The notes beneath the pieces are model-generated. The model did not search any database and had not been told where the DNA came from. It saw only the letters and a list, made by a program, of their open reading frames with translations. Both the position numbers and the translations under genes were made by a program. Of a stretch of 64,000 bases of DNA, positions 24,859 to 34,021 are shown piece after piece (within the stretch, counting starts at the first letter, position 1; every line of letters begins with the position of its first letter). This stretch comes from Paenibacillus glycanilyticus (lineage in GTDB: Bacteria; Bacillota; Bacilli; Paenibacillales; Paenibacillaceae). Location: assembly GCF_023715145.1 (NCBI RefSeq), contig NZ_JAMBNP010000002.1, forward strand, positions 744,001 to 808,000. Reading direction: 5' to 3'.

Positions 24859-26136
24859 ATGGGAATACGCTTCACTCTGCCTCCTTTGATGGAGCAGGCA
24901 TTGCCTGTACTCGAGAAGCTTGTTCAGCAGGGCTTTGAAGCGGTATTTGTAGGCGGCTGCGTAAGGGACACGGCGATGGGATTGCCGATTAAGGACGTGG
25001 ACATCGCTACCTCGGCCAGACCAGAGCAGGTATTGTCCATCTTCCCTCGCTGTATCCCAACGGGGCTGCAGCATGGGACGGTTACCGTGCTGCATGACGA
25101 TGTTCCTTACGAAGTGACGACCTACCGGACGGAATCGGAATACGAGAAGCATCGCCGCCCCCTGCACGTCGAGTTCATCGATCGTCTGGACGGCGATTTG
25201 CTGCGCCGCGATTTAACGATAAACGCAATGGCAATGGACTTAAACGGAGAGCTTTACGATCCGTTTGAAGGCATGGATGATCTTCACAACCAATTAGTCC
25301 GGTGTGTAGGCGATGCGGATGCGAGATTTCAGGAGGATGCGCTGCGAATGCTGCGTTCTATCCGATTTGCTTCGCAGTTTGCTTTTTCCATCGCCTATAC
25401 GACCTGGAGAGCACTAATCAGGCACAGGGAGCTGTTGCAGCATATTGCGATGGAGCGGGTACAATCGGAGCTTGACCGCATGATTAGCGGAGCTCATCCT
25501 GAGCGGGCTTTGCATTTGCTTGCGGCCAGCCGGCTGCTGCGGCATTGCGGAACAGCTTTGCCTGCCGCAGACAAGCTGGCAGGAGCGTATGCCGCAACGG
25601 CTGCTCCGCAGGCGTTTTACCCGATTAGCACATTGAGCGAGGTAGAGGATCCTGATTCCAGATATGCTGCCTTGTTGATGACAGGAACCATAACGATCCC
25701 GGAAGCGGAGGAGACGTTGAAGGCTTTACGTTTCCCTACACAGCGATTACATGCCATTACAGCTGTTCTGCAGGTGCAGGAGGCTATGAAGCGGGAGCCG
25801 GAAGCGGAATTGCGCACGGTATGGACCAATGCCGTTCTCCAGTACGGGGAGGAAGCGGCCCGGACATGGCTGGCTCTTGTGCAATGGAACAAGCAGCATG
25901 TTCTGCATTATGCAACTGATCGTCTCCGCGCATGGATAGACGGAATGGCGGCAGTCCATTTGAAGCAGCTGAAGCTGAACGGCAGGCAATTGGCCGAAGG
26001 CTTCAGCAAAGAGCCCGGTACTTGGACGGGCCTGCTTCTGAAGAGGCTCTTAATGGAAGTTGCGCTGGACAAGCTGCCAAATGACAAGGAAGCACTGCTT
26101 AAGCAAGCTCAAATATGGAATATCGAGGATCGATAA
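24859..26136 (+). CDS. cca: CCA tRNA nucleotidyltransferase
   Basis: Adds or repairs the 3' CCA end of tRNAs without a template. The class II poly(A) polymerase head is clear: FVGGCVRDTAMGLPIKDVDIAT with the metal-binding DxD and GTVTV, then RRDLTINAMAMD and ALRMLRSIRFASQF. From ATG 24859 it is 425 residues. The frame extends to TTG 24832, four bases after bshA, and that start is also possible because the AAGGAAG site is not decisive. It overlaps birA by one base. Confidence 0.93.
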   Translation: MGIRFTLPPLMEQALPVLEKLVQQGFEAVFVGGCVRDTAMGLPIKDVDIATSARPEQVLSIFPRCIPTGLQHGTVTVLHDDVPYEVTTYRTESEYEKHRRPLHVEFIDRLDGDLLRRDLTINAMAMDLNGELYDPFEGMDDLHNQLVRCVGDADARFQEDALRMLRSIRFASQFAFSIAYTTWRALIRHRELLQHIAMERVQSELDRMISGAHPERALHLLAASRLLRHCGTALPAADKLAGAYAATAAPQAFYPISTLSEVEDPDSRYAALLMTGTITIPEAEETLKALRFPTQRLHAITAVLQVQEAMKREPEAELRTVWTNAVLQYGEEAARTWLALVQWNKQHVLHYATDRLRAWIDGMAAVHLKQLKLNGRQLAEGFSKEPGTWTGLLLKRLLMEVALDKLPNDKEALLKQAQIWNIEDR

Positions 26137-27119
26137 TGATGTCAACAAACCGATTGCTTGAATTGTTTGAACAAAATCCCGGAGAATACGTGTCCGGCGA
26201 AATGATCAGTCAGGAGCTTGGCGTCAGCCGTACGGCCGTATGGAAGCAGATTAAGAAGCTGGAATCCCTAGGCTATGTATTTGATGCCTCGCGGCGTTTG
26301 GGTTATAAGCTGATCTCTTTGCCGGATATCATCTCGGTACCGCAGCTGGTCAGCCAGTTGAAATCAAAGGTGTTCGGCAGCTCCATAGAATGGCATGAAG
26401 CCGTTGATTCTACTCAAAATTTGGCGCAGAGACTGGCGGAAGAAGGCGCTCCTGAAGGAACGCTGGTGATTGCCGAGCAGCAGAATAACGGTCGCGGCCG
26501 GATGGGACGCGGCTGGGTATCGCCGCAGGGGAAGGGCATCTGGATGAGTATGGTGCTTCGTCCGTCCGTTCCGATTCATTTTGCGCCCCAGCTGACCCTT
26601 CTGACTGCTGTAGCTTTATGCCGCAGCTTGCGCAGGGTTACTTCGCTTCCGATTGGCATCAAGTGGCCAAATGATCTGCTTATTGAAGGCAAGAAGATTA
26701 GCGGAATTTTGCTCGAATCCACCGCAGAGGACGAAAGACTGCGTTATGTCATTGCGGGGATCGGCATCAGCGTGAACCTGGAGAAGTCGGATTATCCGGA
26801 GGAGATACTCGATAAGGTGACTTCTCTTCGTATTGCCAATGGCGGTGAAGGATTTGACCGGACGACGATTATTTCCGACTTTTTGCAGGAGTGGGAGCAG
26901 CTTTACCTCCTCTATCTGGATAAAGGGTTTGGTCCGATTATTACGCTCTGGGAAGCGTTATCGGTATCCCTCAATCAGCCCGCCAGGCTGATTACCCCGC
27001 AAGGCATTATCGATGGGGTCCCGATTGGCTTGGACGCTAGCGGTGCGTTAACCGTTCGTAAGGAGGACGGAAGCACGGTTGTCGTGTTCTCTGCCGAAAT
27101 GGGCGAGCCCGTACGCTAA
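26136..27119 (+). CDS. birA: Biotin-[acetyl-CoA-carboxylase] ligase / biotin repressor
   Basis: Activates biotin and attaches it to AccB, and through its N-terminal winged helix (residues about 5-60, SGEMISQELGVSRTAVWKQIKKLE) also represses biotin genes. The ligase domain has the biotinyl-AMP loop GRGRMGRGW near 117-125 and GIKWPNDL near 180. From ATG 26136 it is 327 residues. TAATG links it to cca, and a GAGGATC site lies in the cca end. Gene order cca-birA-panBCD matches B. subtilis. Confidence 0.95.
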   Translation: MMSTNRLLELFEQNPGEYVSGEMISQELGVSRTAVWKQIKKLESLGYVFDASRRLGYKLISLPDIISVPQLVSQLKSKVFGSSIEWHEAVDSTQNLAQRLAEEGAPEGTLVIAEQQNNGRGRMGRGWVSPQGKGIWMSMVLRPSVPIHFAPQLTLLTAVALCRSLRRVTSLPIGIKWPNDLLIEGKKISGILLESTAEDERLRYVIAGIGISVNLEKSDYPEEILDKVTSLRIANGGEGFDRTTIISDFLQEWEQLYLLYLDKGFGPIITLWEALSVSLNQPARLITPQGIIDGVPIGLDASGALTVRKEDGSTVVVFSAEMGEPVR

Positions 27120-27120
27120 G

Positions 27121-27145
27121 GGCGTTTACGGGCACGCCTTTTTTT
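27121..27145 (+). terminator. Weak terminator after birA
   Basis: A short stem GGCGT (27121-27125) with ACGCC (27134-27138) and seven T residues, right after the birA stop. Confidence 0.6.
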
Positions 27146-27156
27146 GCTACTATAAA

Positions 27157-27329
27157 GGAAGCAGGCGGTATCTGGTAAGAGCTGCACTGCAAAGGGTAAT
27201 AGATGTTGTAGATTAGCAAGGCACACTCTGCTCTGAGCCGTAGGGACCGAGACAGAAGGAAGCAAACAGTTAGCATACGTTTCCTTTTTAGTTCGGGAAC
27301 CTTTTTAGCAGCGGCTAAAAGGTTTTTTT
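27157..27329 (+). promoter_or_regulatory. Structured panB leader, candidate pan-motif / attenuator
   Basis: Between birA and panB, about 170 non-coding bases hold a bulged hairpin (27227-27256: TCTG/CAGA outer pairs, CC/GG around a GTAG loop, with at least two unpaired adenosines inside the stem). An intrinsic terminator follows only 36 bases before panB. The published pan RNA motif of Firmicutes is a stem with two bulged adenosines in front of panB, so this could be a copy, but I cannot verify its consensus here. A terminator placed just before the first gene implies controlled read-through. The ligand is unknown. Confidence 0.5.
27298..27329 (+). terminator. Terminator between the leader and panB
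   Basis: AACCTTTT-AGC pairs with GCTAAAAGGTT (one bulged T) around an AGCG loop, followed by seven T residues. Its position suggests attenuation of panBCD. Confidence 0.8.
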
Positions 27330-27365
27330 GTGTTTATCCTAAAACTTAAAAGGGGATGAAGCGTA

Positions 27366-28289
27366 ATGAGGAAACGACTGACAATTACCAACCTCAAGAA
27401 AATGAAGCAGGACAAAAATCCGATCTCGATGCTGACCGCATACGATTATCCATCTGCCGTACTGGCGGAGGAAGCCGGGCTGGATGTCATTCTGGTCGGC
27501 GATTCGCTCGGAAATGTCGTTCTGGGCTACGATACAACGATACCGGTCACGCTGGAGGATATGATTTATCATACACGCGCGGTTGCGCGCGGAGCGAAGA
27601 ACACCTTTATTGTGACAGATATGCCGTTCATGACGTATGGAATCGGACGGGAATCCACGCTGCGCAATGCCGCAAGGCTGATGCAGGAGGGCGGTGCCCA
27701 GGCACTGAAGCTCGAAGGCGGGGAAGAGATTGCGGCCGAAGTAGCAGCGCTGGTCAAAGCAGGCATTCCCGTAATGGGCCATATCGGTCTGACTCCGCAA
27801 TCCGTTCACCAGCTTGGCGGCTACAAAGTACAAGGCAAGCTGGAGAAGGAAGCCGAGAAGCTGATGGAGGATGCCAAGGCGCTTGAAGCTGCCGGCGCCT
27901 TTGCGATTGTGCTGGAGCTTGTTACGGAGCCGATCGCTACGGCAATCAGCAAGGAATTGTCGATTCCGACCATCGGAATCGGGGCTGGCCGCGGTTGTGA
28001 CGGCCAGGTACTTGTATATCATGACATTTTGCAATATTCATCTCCTTATATCGAGAAAAAAATGGTTAAAACCTATGCGGATATCGGATCCACGATCCGC
28101 AATGCCATCAGCAGCTACGTGAGTGAAGTGAAGGCAGGTGCATTCCCGGCCGAAGAGCATGCCTTTGGCGCGAAGCCCGAGGCTATCAATCATTTGTACG
28201 GGGCTGGCGAAGCTGCAAACCACAATAACGGCAAGCAGGCATCCAGAGAGGAGTCTCCCAAGCGTGATTTTGTGTCGAACCATAGCTGA
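27366..28289 (+). CDS. panB: 3-methyl-2-oxobutanoate hydroxymethyltransferase
   Basis: Makes ketopantoate from ketoisovalerate and methylene-THF, the first committed step to pantothenate and CoA. The 307-residue protein has MLTAYDYPSAVLAEEAGLDVILVGDSLGN cut by the metal-ligand aspartates, GHIGLTPQS and GIGAGRGCDGQVLV. The last 25 or so residues ([16 protein letters not shown]) are a low-complexity tail beyond the usual end, and they overlap panC. It is the first gene of panBCD. Confidence 0.96.
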   Translation: MRKRLTITNLKKMKQDKNPISMLTAYDYPSAVLAEEAGLDVILVGDSLGNVVLGYDTTIPVTLEDMIYHTRAVARGAKNTFIVTDMPFMTYGIGRESTLRNAARLMQEGGAQALKLEGGEEIAAEVAALVKAGIPVMGHIGLTPQSVHQLGGYKVQGKLEKEAEKLMEDAKALEAAGAFAIVLELVTEPIATAISKELSIPTIGIGAGRGCDGQVLVYHDILQYSSPYIEKKMVKTYADIGSTIRNAISSYVSEVKAGAFPAEEHAFGAKPEAINHLYGAGEAANHNNGKQASREESPKRDFVSNHS

Positions 28290-29148
28290 ACTTAAAAACG
28301 AACTTATCCAAATTAAACAATCCAATGACCAAGCCACGATTGGTCTTGTGCCAACGATGGGATTTCTGCACGAAGGCCATGCAAGCTTAATGCGCCAATC
28401 GGCAGAGGAGAACACCGCATCGGTATTATCTATATTCGTTAATCCCCTGCAATTTGGGCCAAATGAAGATTTCGAACGTTATCCGCGCGATGAGGCGAGA
28501 GATCTTGCCATTGCGAAGGAGAACGGTATTGATATCGTATTTATGCCGGACGTGAAGGAAATGTATCCTTCCAAACCCCGCACTTCGGTTATTGTGAGCC
28601 AGCTTACTGAACGCTTGTGCGGCGCTTCCCGGCCAGGGCATTTCGACGGAGTTGGCCTAGTCGTCAGCAAGCTGTTCCATCTGGTTCAGCCTGACCGGGC
28701 TTATTTCGGAATGAAGGATGCCCAGCAGCTTGCCGTGATTCAGCAGATGACCGACGACCTGAATATTCCGGTCGAGATCATCCCTTGCCCAATTGTACGA
28801 GAACCGGACGGTCTTGCGCTCAGCTCTCGCAATGTATATTTGTCCGCCGAGCAGCGGCAGCAGGCGGTTGTGTTATCCCAGTCGCTCAGCCTCGCCAAAG
28901 AGTGGGTTAAAGAGCGGGGAATGACTTCAGAGGATTTGATTGCGCGGGTGAAAGCCAAAATCAGTGAAGCCGGTCAAGCGGAGATCGATTATGTGGAGTG
29001 GCTGACTTACCCAACTCTAGAGCTTCCTGCCGGCAATGAGCCGATTGCCAATCACAAAGGAAAGTATATATTGGCGCTGGCTGTAAAATTCGGTTCCACA
29101 CGCCTGATAGATAATGCCTTATTCGTACCAAATACAGAGGTGAATTGA
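28264..29148 (+). CDS. panC: Pantothenate synthetase
   Basis: ATP-dependent joining of pantoate and beta-alanine. From GTG 28264 the protein is 294 residues with the nucleotidyl-transfer motifs [17 protein letters not shown] (HIGH-type, near 24-40) and ALSSRN near 182. A longer frame reaches back to 28138 but encodes non-homologous residues. AGAGGAG precedes GTG 28264, and the panB 3' end overlaps it by 26 bases, so the two are coupled. Confidence 0.95.
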   Translation: MILCRTIAELKNELIQIKQSNDQATIGLVPTMGFLHEGHASLMRQSAEENTASVLSIFVNPLQFGPNEDFERYPRDEARDLAIAKENGIDIVFMPDVKEMYPSKPRTSVIVSQLTERLCGASRPGHFDGVGLVVSKLFHLVQPDRAYFGMKDAQQLAVIQQMTDDLNIPVEIIPCPIVREPDGLALSSRNVYLSAEQRQQAVVLSQSLSLAKEWVKERGMTSEDLIARVKAKISEAGQAEIDYVEWLTYPTLELPAGNEPIANHKGKYILALAVKFGSTRLIDNALFVPNTEVN

Positions 29149-29150
29149 TC

Positions 29151-29534
29151 ATGTATAGAACGATGATGAAATCGAAGCTGCACAGGGCAACCGTAACGGA
29201 AGCAAACTTGAACTACGTAGGGAGCATTACCATAGACGAGGATCTAATGGATGCTGCGGATATCTGGGAAAACGAGAAGGTGCAGATTGTCAATAACAAC
29301 AATGGCGCGCGCTTTGAGACGTACGTCATTACCGGTAAACGCGGATCCGGCGTTATATGCCTGAACGGCGCGGCAGCCCGTCAGGTTCAGCCGGGAGATC
29401 AGGTCATTATTATTTCTTATGCCTCCATGTCCAATGAGGAAGCACGCGCACACAAGCCGATTGTGACCATTCTGGACAGCGAGAACCGCCCGCTCAAAAG
29501 CTTGTCCGAGGAAATTCACGCGACCGTTCTTTAA
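29151..29534 (+). CDS. panD: Aspartate 1-decarboxylase proenzyme
   Basis: Makes beta-alanine for pantothenate. From ATG 29151 (eight bases after AGAGGTGA) the proenzyme is 127 residues. The self-cleavage site lies at Gly24-Ser25 in NYVGSITID, where Ser25 becomes the pyruvoyl group. Lys9 and Tyr58-type active-site residues fall in the usual sequence context ([15 protein letters not shown]). It completes panBCD and starts two bases after panC. Confidence 0.95.
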   Translation: MYRTMMKSKLHRATVTEANLNYVGSITIDEDLMDAADIWENEKVQIVNNNNGARFETYVITGKRGSGVICLNGAAARQVQPGDQVIIISYASMSNEEARAHKPIVTILDSENRPLKSLSEEIHATVL

Positions 29535-29604
29535 AGCGTTTTTCATCGCTCCAGTTCCAGCACTATGTAACGAATGGCATGGGGTATGAAAAGCACCCCC
29601 GAAA

Positions 29605-29637
29605 CAAAGAATGAGCATAACACTCCTCAATTCTTTG
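29605..29637 (+). repeat. Inverted repeat before the TPR-like gene
   Basis: CAAAGAATGAG (29605-29615) pairs with CTC-A-ATTCTTTG (29626-29637), giving 11 pairs with one bulge. No T run follows, so it is not a normal terminator. It ends 20 bases before the next start codon. Confidence 0.45.
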
Positions 29638-29656
29638 GTGAAGGCGGGATGCGTAA

Positions 29657-30487
29657 ATGTTTCAGCAAATGTTCGAAGCCATGAATGAAATACTGGATCA
29701 CCTGATCGAGGCCTATCCCACTGCAACCGGCGAGCAGAAAGCGCAATTTGACGAGCAGCTAACCATGCTCAAGAAAATGAGTGATACCCTTGTGGAGCAG
29801 TGGATTGATTTCGAGGAGAAGTTTTCTTATTTTGTTGAGCAGCATGGAGGATCCTTGGAAGGCCCAGTGTCAAAAATGATTCCGCCGTCTCTGCTTGCGA
29901 TGGAGAGCAGTGCAGAATTAGGCGAGCCGCAAGCAAAGACGGCACCAACGCCGGCATCTGCAGCAGCAACACCGGCTAAACCGCCATCCGAGCCTCCTGC
30001 CGTTAAGCAGACGGAAAAGCAAGAGCCAGTGACAGCCGAGGAAGCTTACAATGCGGAGCTTGACATGGAGATCCCGTATGAATACGCCATGATGATTTCG
30101 AAGGGGCAGGGATATTATAAATTATTTATGTTTTCCGATGCTGCCATTCATTTTCAATCTGCGGTCTCGTACCTTCCGGAATGTAATCTGGCGCGGCTTT
30201 ATCTGGCAATGACGCATATGCATCTGCAAAACTGGAGTGAGGCGCAGCGGCATTTCCAATTGCTGGTTTCATTAACGGACTATCCGAAGTGGCGTGCTTT
30301 AGGCTATAATGCCCTTGGGTGCATTCAAGCGATTTATATGAATTTGGAGCAGGCGGAGCGTTTTTTTCTGAAGGCTTACGAAACCTGCCCAAGCTTCAAG
30401 GACCCTTTAAACAATTTGAAATGTTGTAAAGAAACGCCGCAGCAATTATCCTTATTTTTCGGCAGTACCGAGCTTTGCTGCTTATGA
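29657..30487 (+). CDS. TPR-like hypothetical protein with N-terminal coiled coil
   Basis: 276 residues. The first 75 or so are strongly helical and acidic (coiled-coil-like), followed by an Ala/Pro/Glu-rich linker at about 90-135 (TPASAAATPAKPPSEPP). A C-terminal TPR-like block runs from about 150 to 255 (GYYKLFMFSDAAIHFQSAVSYLP, then ALGCIQAIYMNLEQAERFFLKA). It lies between panD and dinG where B. subtilis has no such gene. No enzymatic motif is visible; a scaffold role is a guess. Confidence 0.75.
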   Translation: MFQQMFEAMNEILDHLIEAYPTATGEQKAQFDEQLTMLKKMSDTLVEQWIDFEEKFSYFVEQHGGSLEGPVSKMIPPSLLAMESSAELGEPQAKTAPTPASAAATPAKPPSEPPAVKQTEKQEPVTAEEAYNAELDMEIPYEYAMMISKGQGYYKLFMFSDAAIHFQSAVSYLPECNLARLYLAMTHMHLQNWSEAQRHFQLLVSLTDYPKWRALGYNALGCIQAIYMNLEQAERFFLKAYETCPSFKDPLNNLKCCKETPQQLSLFFGSTELCCL

Positions 30488-30502
30488 GGGGATAGGAAAT
30501 TA

Positions 30503-33346
30503 ATGAAATACGCAGTATTGGATTTGGAAACGACAGGGCATGGCGTCAGCGACGATATCTTGCAGGTAGGTTTAGCCGTGCTAAACGATAATCTCGAGAT
30601 CGTTGAAACGTATAGCTCCTTTGTACGTCCTACAATAGAAATTCCGGCGTTTATTACACAATTGACCGGTATCGATGCCGACATGGTAGCGGATGCTCCG
30701 GAGCTGGATGAGGTGCTCATGCACCTCATCCCTCATCTGGAGGATGCCATACTGGTCGCTCATAACGTCAACTTTGACGCCGGCTTCCTGAACCAGGCGC
30801 TTGACCGCTGCGGATACCATCCGTTTATCGGCAGGCGTCTGGACACGATTGAGCTGTTAAGAATTTTATATCCGTCGATTACCACGTATCAGCTTGGCGC
30901 CGTCACGGAGCTGTTTGGCATTGCCCATGATCAGCATCACCGGGCGGACAGCGATGCGATTGCTACAGCACAGTTATTCGCACAATCGGTACAGAAGCTC
31001 AGACAGTTGCCGCTGCTCACTTTGCAGCGGCTATCCTTTCTTATAGACAACGGAAGCGATATGAGCTGGTTTATGGCCGAAACGTTGAAATACGCCGAGC
31101 TGCATACATCGATTGATAGGAATGCTTATCAGTATTTTAACCAGTTTGCGCTTAAAGCCGGGGAATGGACCGATGAGCAGCCTGCCCGCGCTGACCAGGA
31201 AGAAGATCCGCTGAAGGATGTTTCTTTCGAGCAATATTTGGACGGCATCAAGCAGCGTTTCATGGAAAAGTATCCGAATTATGAAGAACGCGAAGCACAG
31301 ACGACCATGTTCCGCGAGGTCTACGATTCCTTGGTCAATGACCGGCATCTTCTTATTGAAGCGGGTACCGGAACAGGAAAATCGCTGGGATACCTGATTC
31401 CGTCGCTTTACTACGGCGTGCAGCAAGAAAGCAAAATCGTTGTCAGCACTCATACCATTAATCTGCAGGAGCAGCTTCGTCAACGGGATGTACCGCTTCT
31501 TCGCGAGATTTTACCTTTTGATTTCCGTGCCTCGATCTTTAAAGGAAGAGGTAATTATTTGTGCCTGAGGAAATTTGAAAGTAAAATAAATGCGAAAGAT
31601 CTAGCTGCTCCCATTGATGATGCCATTACGGCTTCCCAAATGGTCGTCTGGTTAAGCGAAACGGAAACCGGCGATCAGGAGGAGCTTAACTTCGGCAACA
31701 AGGGAGCCGACTTCTGGTCCACGGTGGCAAGCGATGCAGATTCCTGTCTGAACCGGCAATGTCCTTGGTTCAAACGCTGTTATTACCATCGGGCGAAGCA
31801 TGAAGCAAACATAGCGGATGTCTGCATAACGAATCATTCCATGCTGTTCACCGATGTTCAGGCGGATCACCGACTGCTGCCAAGCTACAGCCATTTGGTC
31901 ATTGATGAAGCGCACCATGTGGAGGAAGTGGCAGGCAAGCATCTTGGCATGCAATTAAATTACTTCTCGCTGACTCATCAAACGACAAGACTGTTCAAGG
32001 ATGCGCGTTCCGGCTTGCTGCCTGCTTTGAGGCTTCGGCTTCAGCAGGAGGATGACGAGCGGGTGCAGGCGTGGACGGAAACCATCGATACCGTTATTCC
32101 GATTTTTCAAGATGTGAAGGAGCATTGGGATAAGCTGTTCGAGCTGCTCTATGCTTTTGTTGGAGAGTCAGGGGAAGCCGGCAATGATAACGGGCAGGCG
32201 GTATGCCGTCTGCGCAGCGATACGCCACCCAAGGGCTGGGACGATGTTCTGACCATTGAGAACAATGTGCATACGGAGCTGAGCCGTGTTGTCAAGACCG
32301 TTGATAAAATGGCATCGGATATAAAAGACCGTCTCGATGACCAGACCATTCAAGGCCTTATCACCGATTTGAACGGCGTTGTTCGCGATTTGACGAGAGT
32401 GAAAGACGATCTGCGCACCTTCCTCAAGATGGAGCAGAACTCGGAAGTATATTGGATAGAAGCAAGCACCACTTACCGTTACCGGTCCGTTCATCTGTAT
32501 GCGGTGCCGGTTGATGTCAGCAAGCAGCTTCAGCAATATTTCTTTGACGTGAAGGACAGCATTGTCCTTACTTCAGCAACCTTGTCCGTTCACAAATCGT
32601 TCCAGTATGCGGAGGAACAGCTTGGCCTGGAAGGCTTTGAGGAAAACAATAGACTTAAGACCGTGCAGCTGCCGTCGCCTTTCAATTACCGGGAACAGGC
32701 GCTGGTTATCATCCCCCGCAATTTCCCGACCTTAAAGGGATCTGCGGGCGATCCGCAGTTTATATCGATGTTAGTGGGCTCTCTTGCGGATGCAGCCGCA
32801 GAAACAAAAGGACGGATGCTGGTGCTGTTCACCTCTTACCGGATGCTGAAGCAGGTCTATGAACCGCTGAAGGAAGCCTTGAACGGTTCCGGCATTCAGG
32901 TCATCGGGCAAGGCATAGACAGCGGCAACCGGACCAAATTGACAAGACGCTTCACGCAGCAGCCGGAGACGGTGCTGCTTGGCACAAGCAGCTTCTGGGA
33001 AGGGGTAGACATTCCGGGCGAAGCTTTAACTTGCCTTGCGATTGTGCGCCTGCCATTCCAGCCGCCGAATCATCCGCTCGTCGAAGCGAAGTCGGAGCTC
33101 CTGCAGAAGCAGAAGCAAAATCCGTTCATGAAATTATCGATCCCTCAAGCGGTTATCCGGTTCAAGCAAGGCTTTGGAAGGCTTGTGCGAACAACAAAGG
33201 ACAAAGGGATTGTTATTATCTACGACACGCGCGTCATTGATACGTATTACGGCAAGCATTTCCTCTATTCGCTGCCAGGTCCCAAGATCGAAACGATGCA
33301 TATGGACCAGATGGTGCCGCGGATGCGGGAATGGCTGCAAACTTAA
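30503..33346 (+). CDS. dinG: ATP-dependent helicase/exonuclease DinG
   Basis: A 947-residue fusion. An N-terminal DEDD 3'-5' exonuclease (residues 1-170, VLDLETTG at 5-12 and HHRADSDA near 148) is followed by an XPD/DinG-type superfamily 2 helicase. Walker A is EAGTGTGKS near 290 and the DEAH box is VIDEAHH near 468. Between them lie four cysteines (YLCLRKFE, then CLNRQCPWFKRC) in the arrangement of the XPD/DinG iron-sulfur cluster. C-terminal motifs FWEGVDIPGE and GRLVRT complete it. It follows the TPR-like gene closely; the position after panBCD matches B. subtilis. Confidence 0.95.
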   Translation: MKYAVLDLETTGHGVSDDILQVGLAVLNDNLEIVETYSSFVRPTIEIPAFITQLTGIDADMVADAPELDEVLMHLIPHLEDAILVAHNVNFDAGFLNQALDRCGYHPFIGRRLDTIELLRILYPSITTYQLGAVTELFGIAHDQHHRADSDAIATAQLFAQSVQKLRQLPLLTLQRLSFLIDNGSDMSWFMAETLKYAELHTSIDRNAYQYFNQFALKAGEWTDEQPARADQEEDPLKDVSFEQYLDGIKQRFMEKYPNYEEREAQTTMFREVYDSLVNDRHLLIEAGTGTGKSLGYLIPSLYYGVQQESKIVVSTHTINLQEQLRQRDVPLLREILPFDFRASIFKGRGNYLCLRKFESKINAKDLAAPIDDAITASQMVVWLSETETGDQEELNFGNKGADFWSTVASDADSCLNRQCPWFKRCYYHRAKHEANIADVCITNHSMLFTDVQADHRLLPSYSHLVIDEAHHVEEVAGKHLGMQLNYFSLTHQTTRLFKDARSGLLPALRLRLQQEDDERVQAWTETIDTVIPIFQDVKEHWDKLFELLYAFVGESGEAGNDNGQAVCRLRSDTPPKGWDDVLTIENNVHTELSRVVKTVDKMASDIKDRLDDQTIQGLITDLNGVVRDLTRVKDDLRTFLKMEQNSEVYWIEASTTYRYRSVHLYAVPVDVSKQLQQYFFDVKDSIVLTSATLSVHKSFQYAEEQLGLEGFEENNRLKTVQLPSPFNYREQALVIIPRNFPTLKGSAGDPQFISMLVGSLADAAAETKGRMLVLFTSYRMLKQVYEPLKEALNGSGIQVIGQGIDSGNRTKLTRRFTQQPETVLLGTSSFWEGVDIPGEALTCLAIVRLPFQPPNHPLVEAKSELLQKQKQNPFMKLSIPQAVIRFKQGFGRLVRTTKDKGIVIIYDTRVIDTYYGKHFLYSLPGPKIETMHMDQMVPRMREWLQT

Positions 33347-33361
33347 AGAGGGGGAACTCGG

Positions 33362-34021
33362 GTGAAGCAGGCGAAAATATCGGAAGCCGTCGTCAGACGG
33401 CTTCCCATCTACCTGCAAGTGCTAAACGAATTGTACAACCGGGAGGTTCAGACCGTTTCGTCGCAGGAGCTGGGGATAAAGCTGGACCTCAATCCCGCCC
33501 AAATTCGGAAGGATCTTGCTTACTTCGGCGATTTCGGCCGCAAGGGCATCGGATACGACGTCTCCTATCTGATCGAGAAAATTCAACAGATTCTGAAGCT
33601 TGACCAGCGGATTAACGTTGCGCTTGTTGGAGCAGGCAATCTGGGACATGCTTTATGCAATTACAATAAATACTCGAAAGACAACATGAAGATCGTCGCG
33701 GTATTTGATGATCATCCGACGAAGATTGGCACCATGATCAACAACCTGACGATTCAGCCGATGGACAAGCTGAAGGAGACCGTTCAGGAGCACAATATCC
33801 GAATCGGAATTATTACCGTCCCAGGTCATGAAGCGCAAAACGTTGCGAATCAATTCGTGGAAGCCGGTATCGAAGGAATTCTGAATTTTGCCCCGGCTAT
33901 CCTGCGATTACCGGATCATATTCGCATTCACCATGCTGACTTCACGAGAGAGCTGCTCAGCTTGGCTTATTATTTGGAGAAGGAAAGGAATGAGCAAGAA
34001 AATGACGCAATTATGGATTGA
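33362..34021 (+). CDS. rex: Redox-sensing transcriptional repressor Rex
   Basis: A 219-residue repressor that senses the NADH/NAD ratio and controls fermentation and respiration genes. It has an N-terminal winged helix (residues about 1-80, VVRRLPIYLQVLNEL and LDLNPAQIRKDLAYFGDFGRKG) and a C-terminal Rossmann domain with GAGNLGHAL near 87. The start is GTG, behind GAGGGG. The 3' end overlaps the next gene by 32 bases. Candidate targets in this window include the hbd-ackA unit, but no convincing Rex operator was found there. Confidence 0.95.
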   Translation: MKQAKISEAVVRRLPIYLQVLNELYNREVQTVSSQELGIKLDLNPAQIRKDLAYFGDFGRKGIGYDVSYLIEKIQQILKLDQRINVALVGAGNLGHALCNYNKYSKDNMKIVAVFDDHPTKIGTMINNLTIQPMDKLKETVQEHNIRIGIITVPGHEAQNVANQFVEAGIEGILNFAPAILRLPDHIRIHHADFTRELLSLAYYLEKERNEQENDAIMD

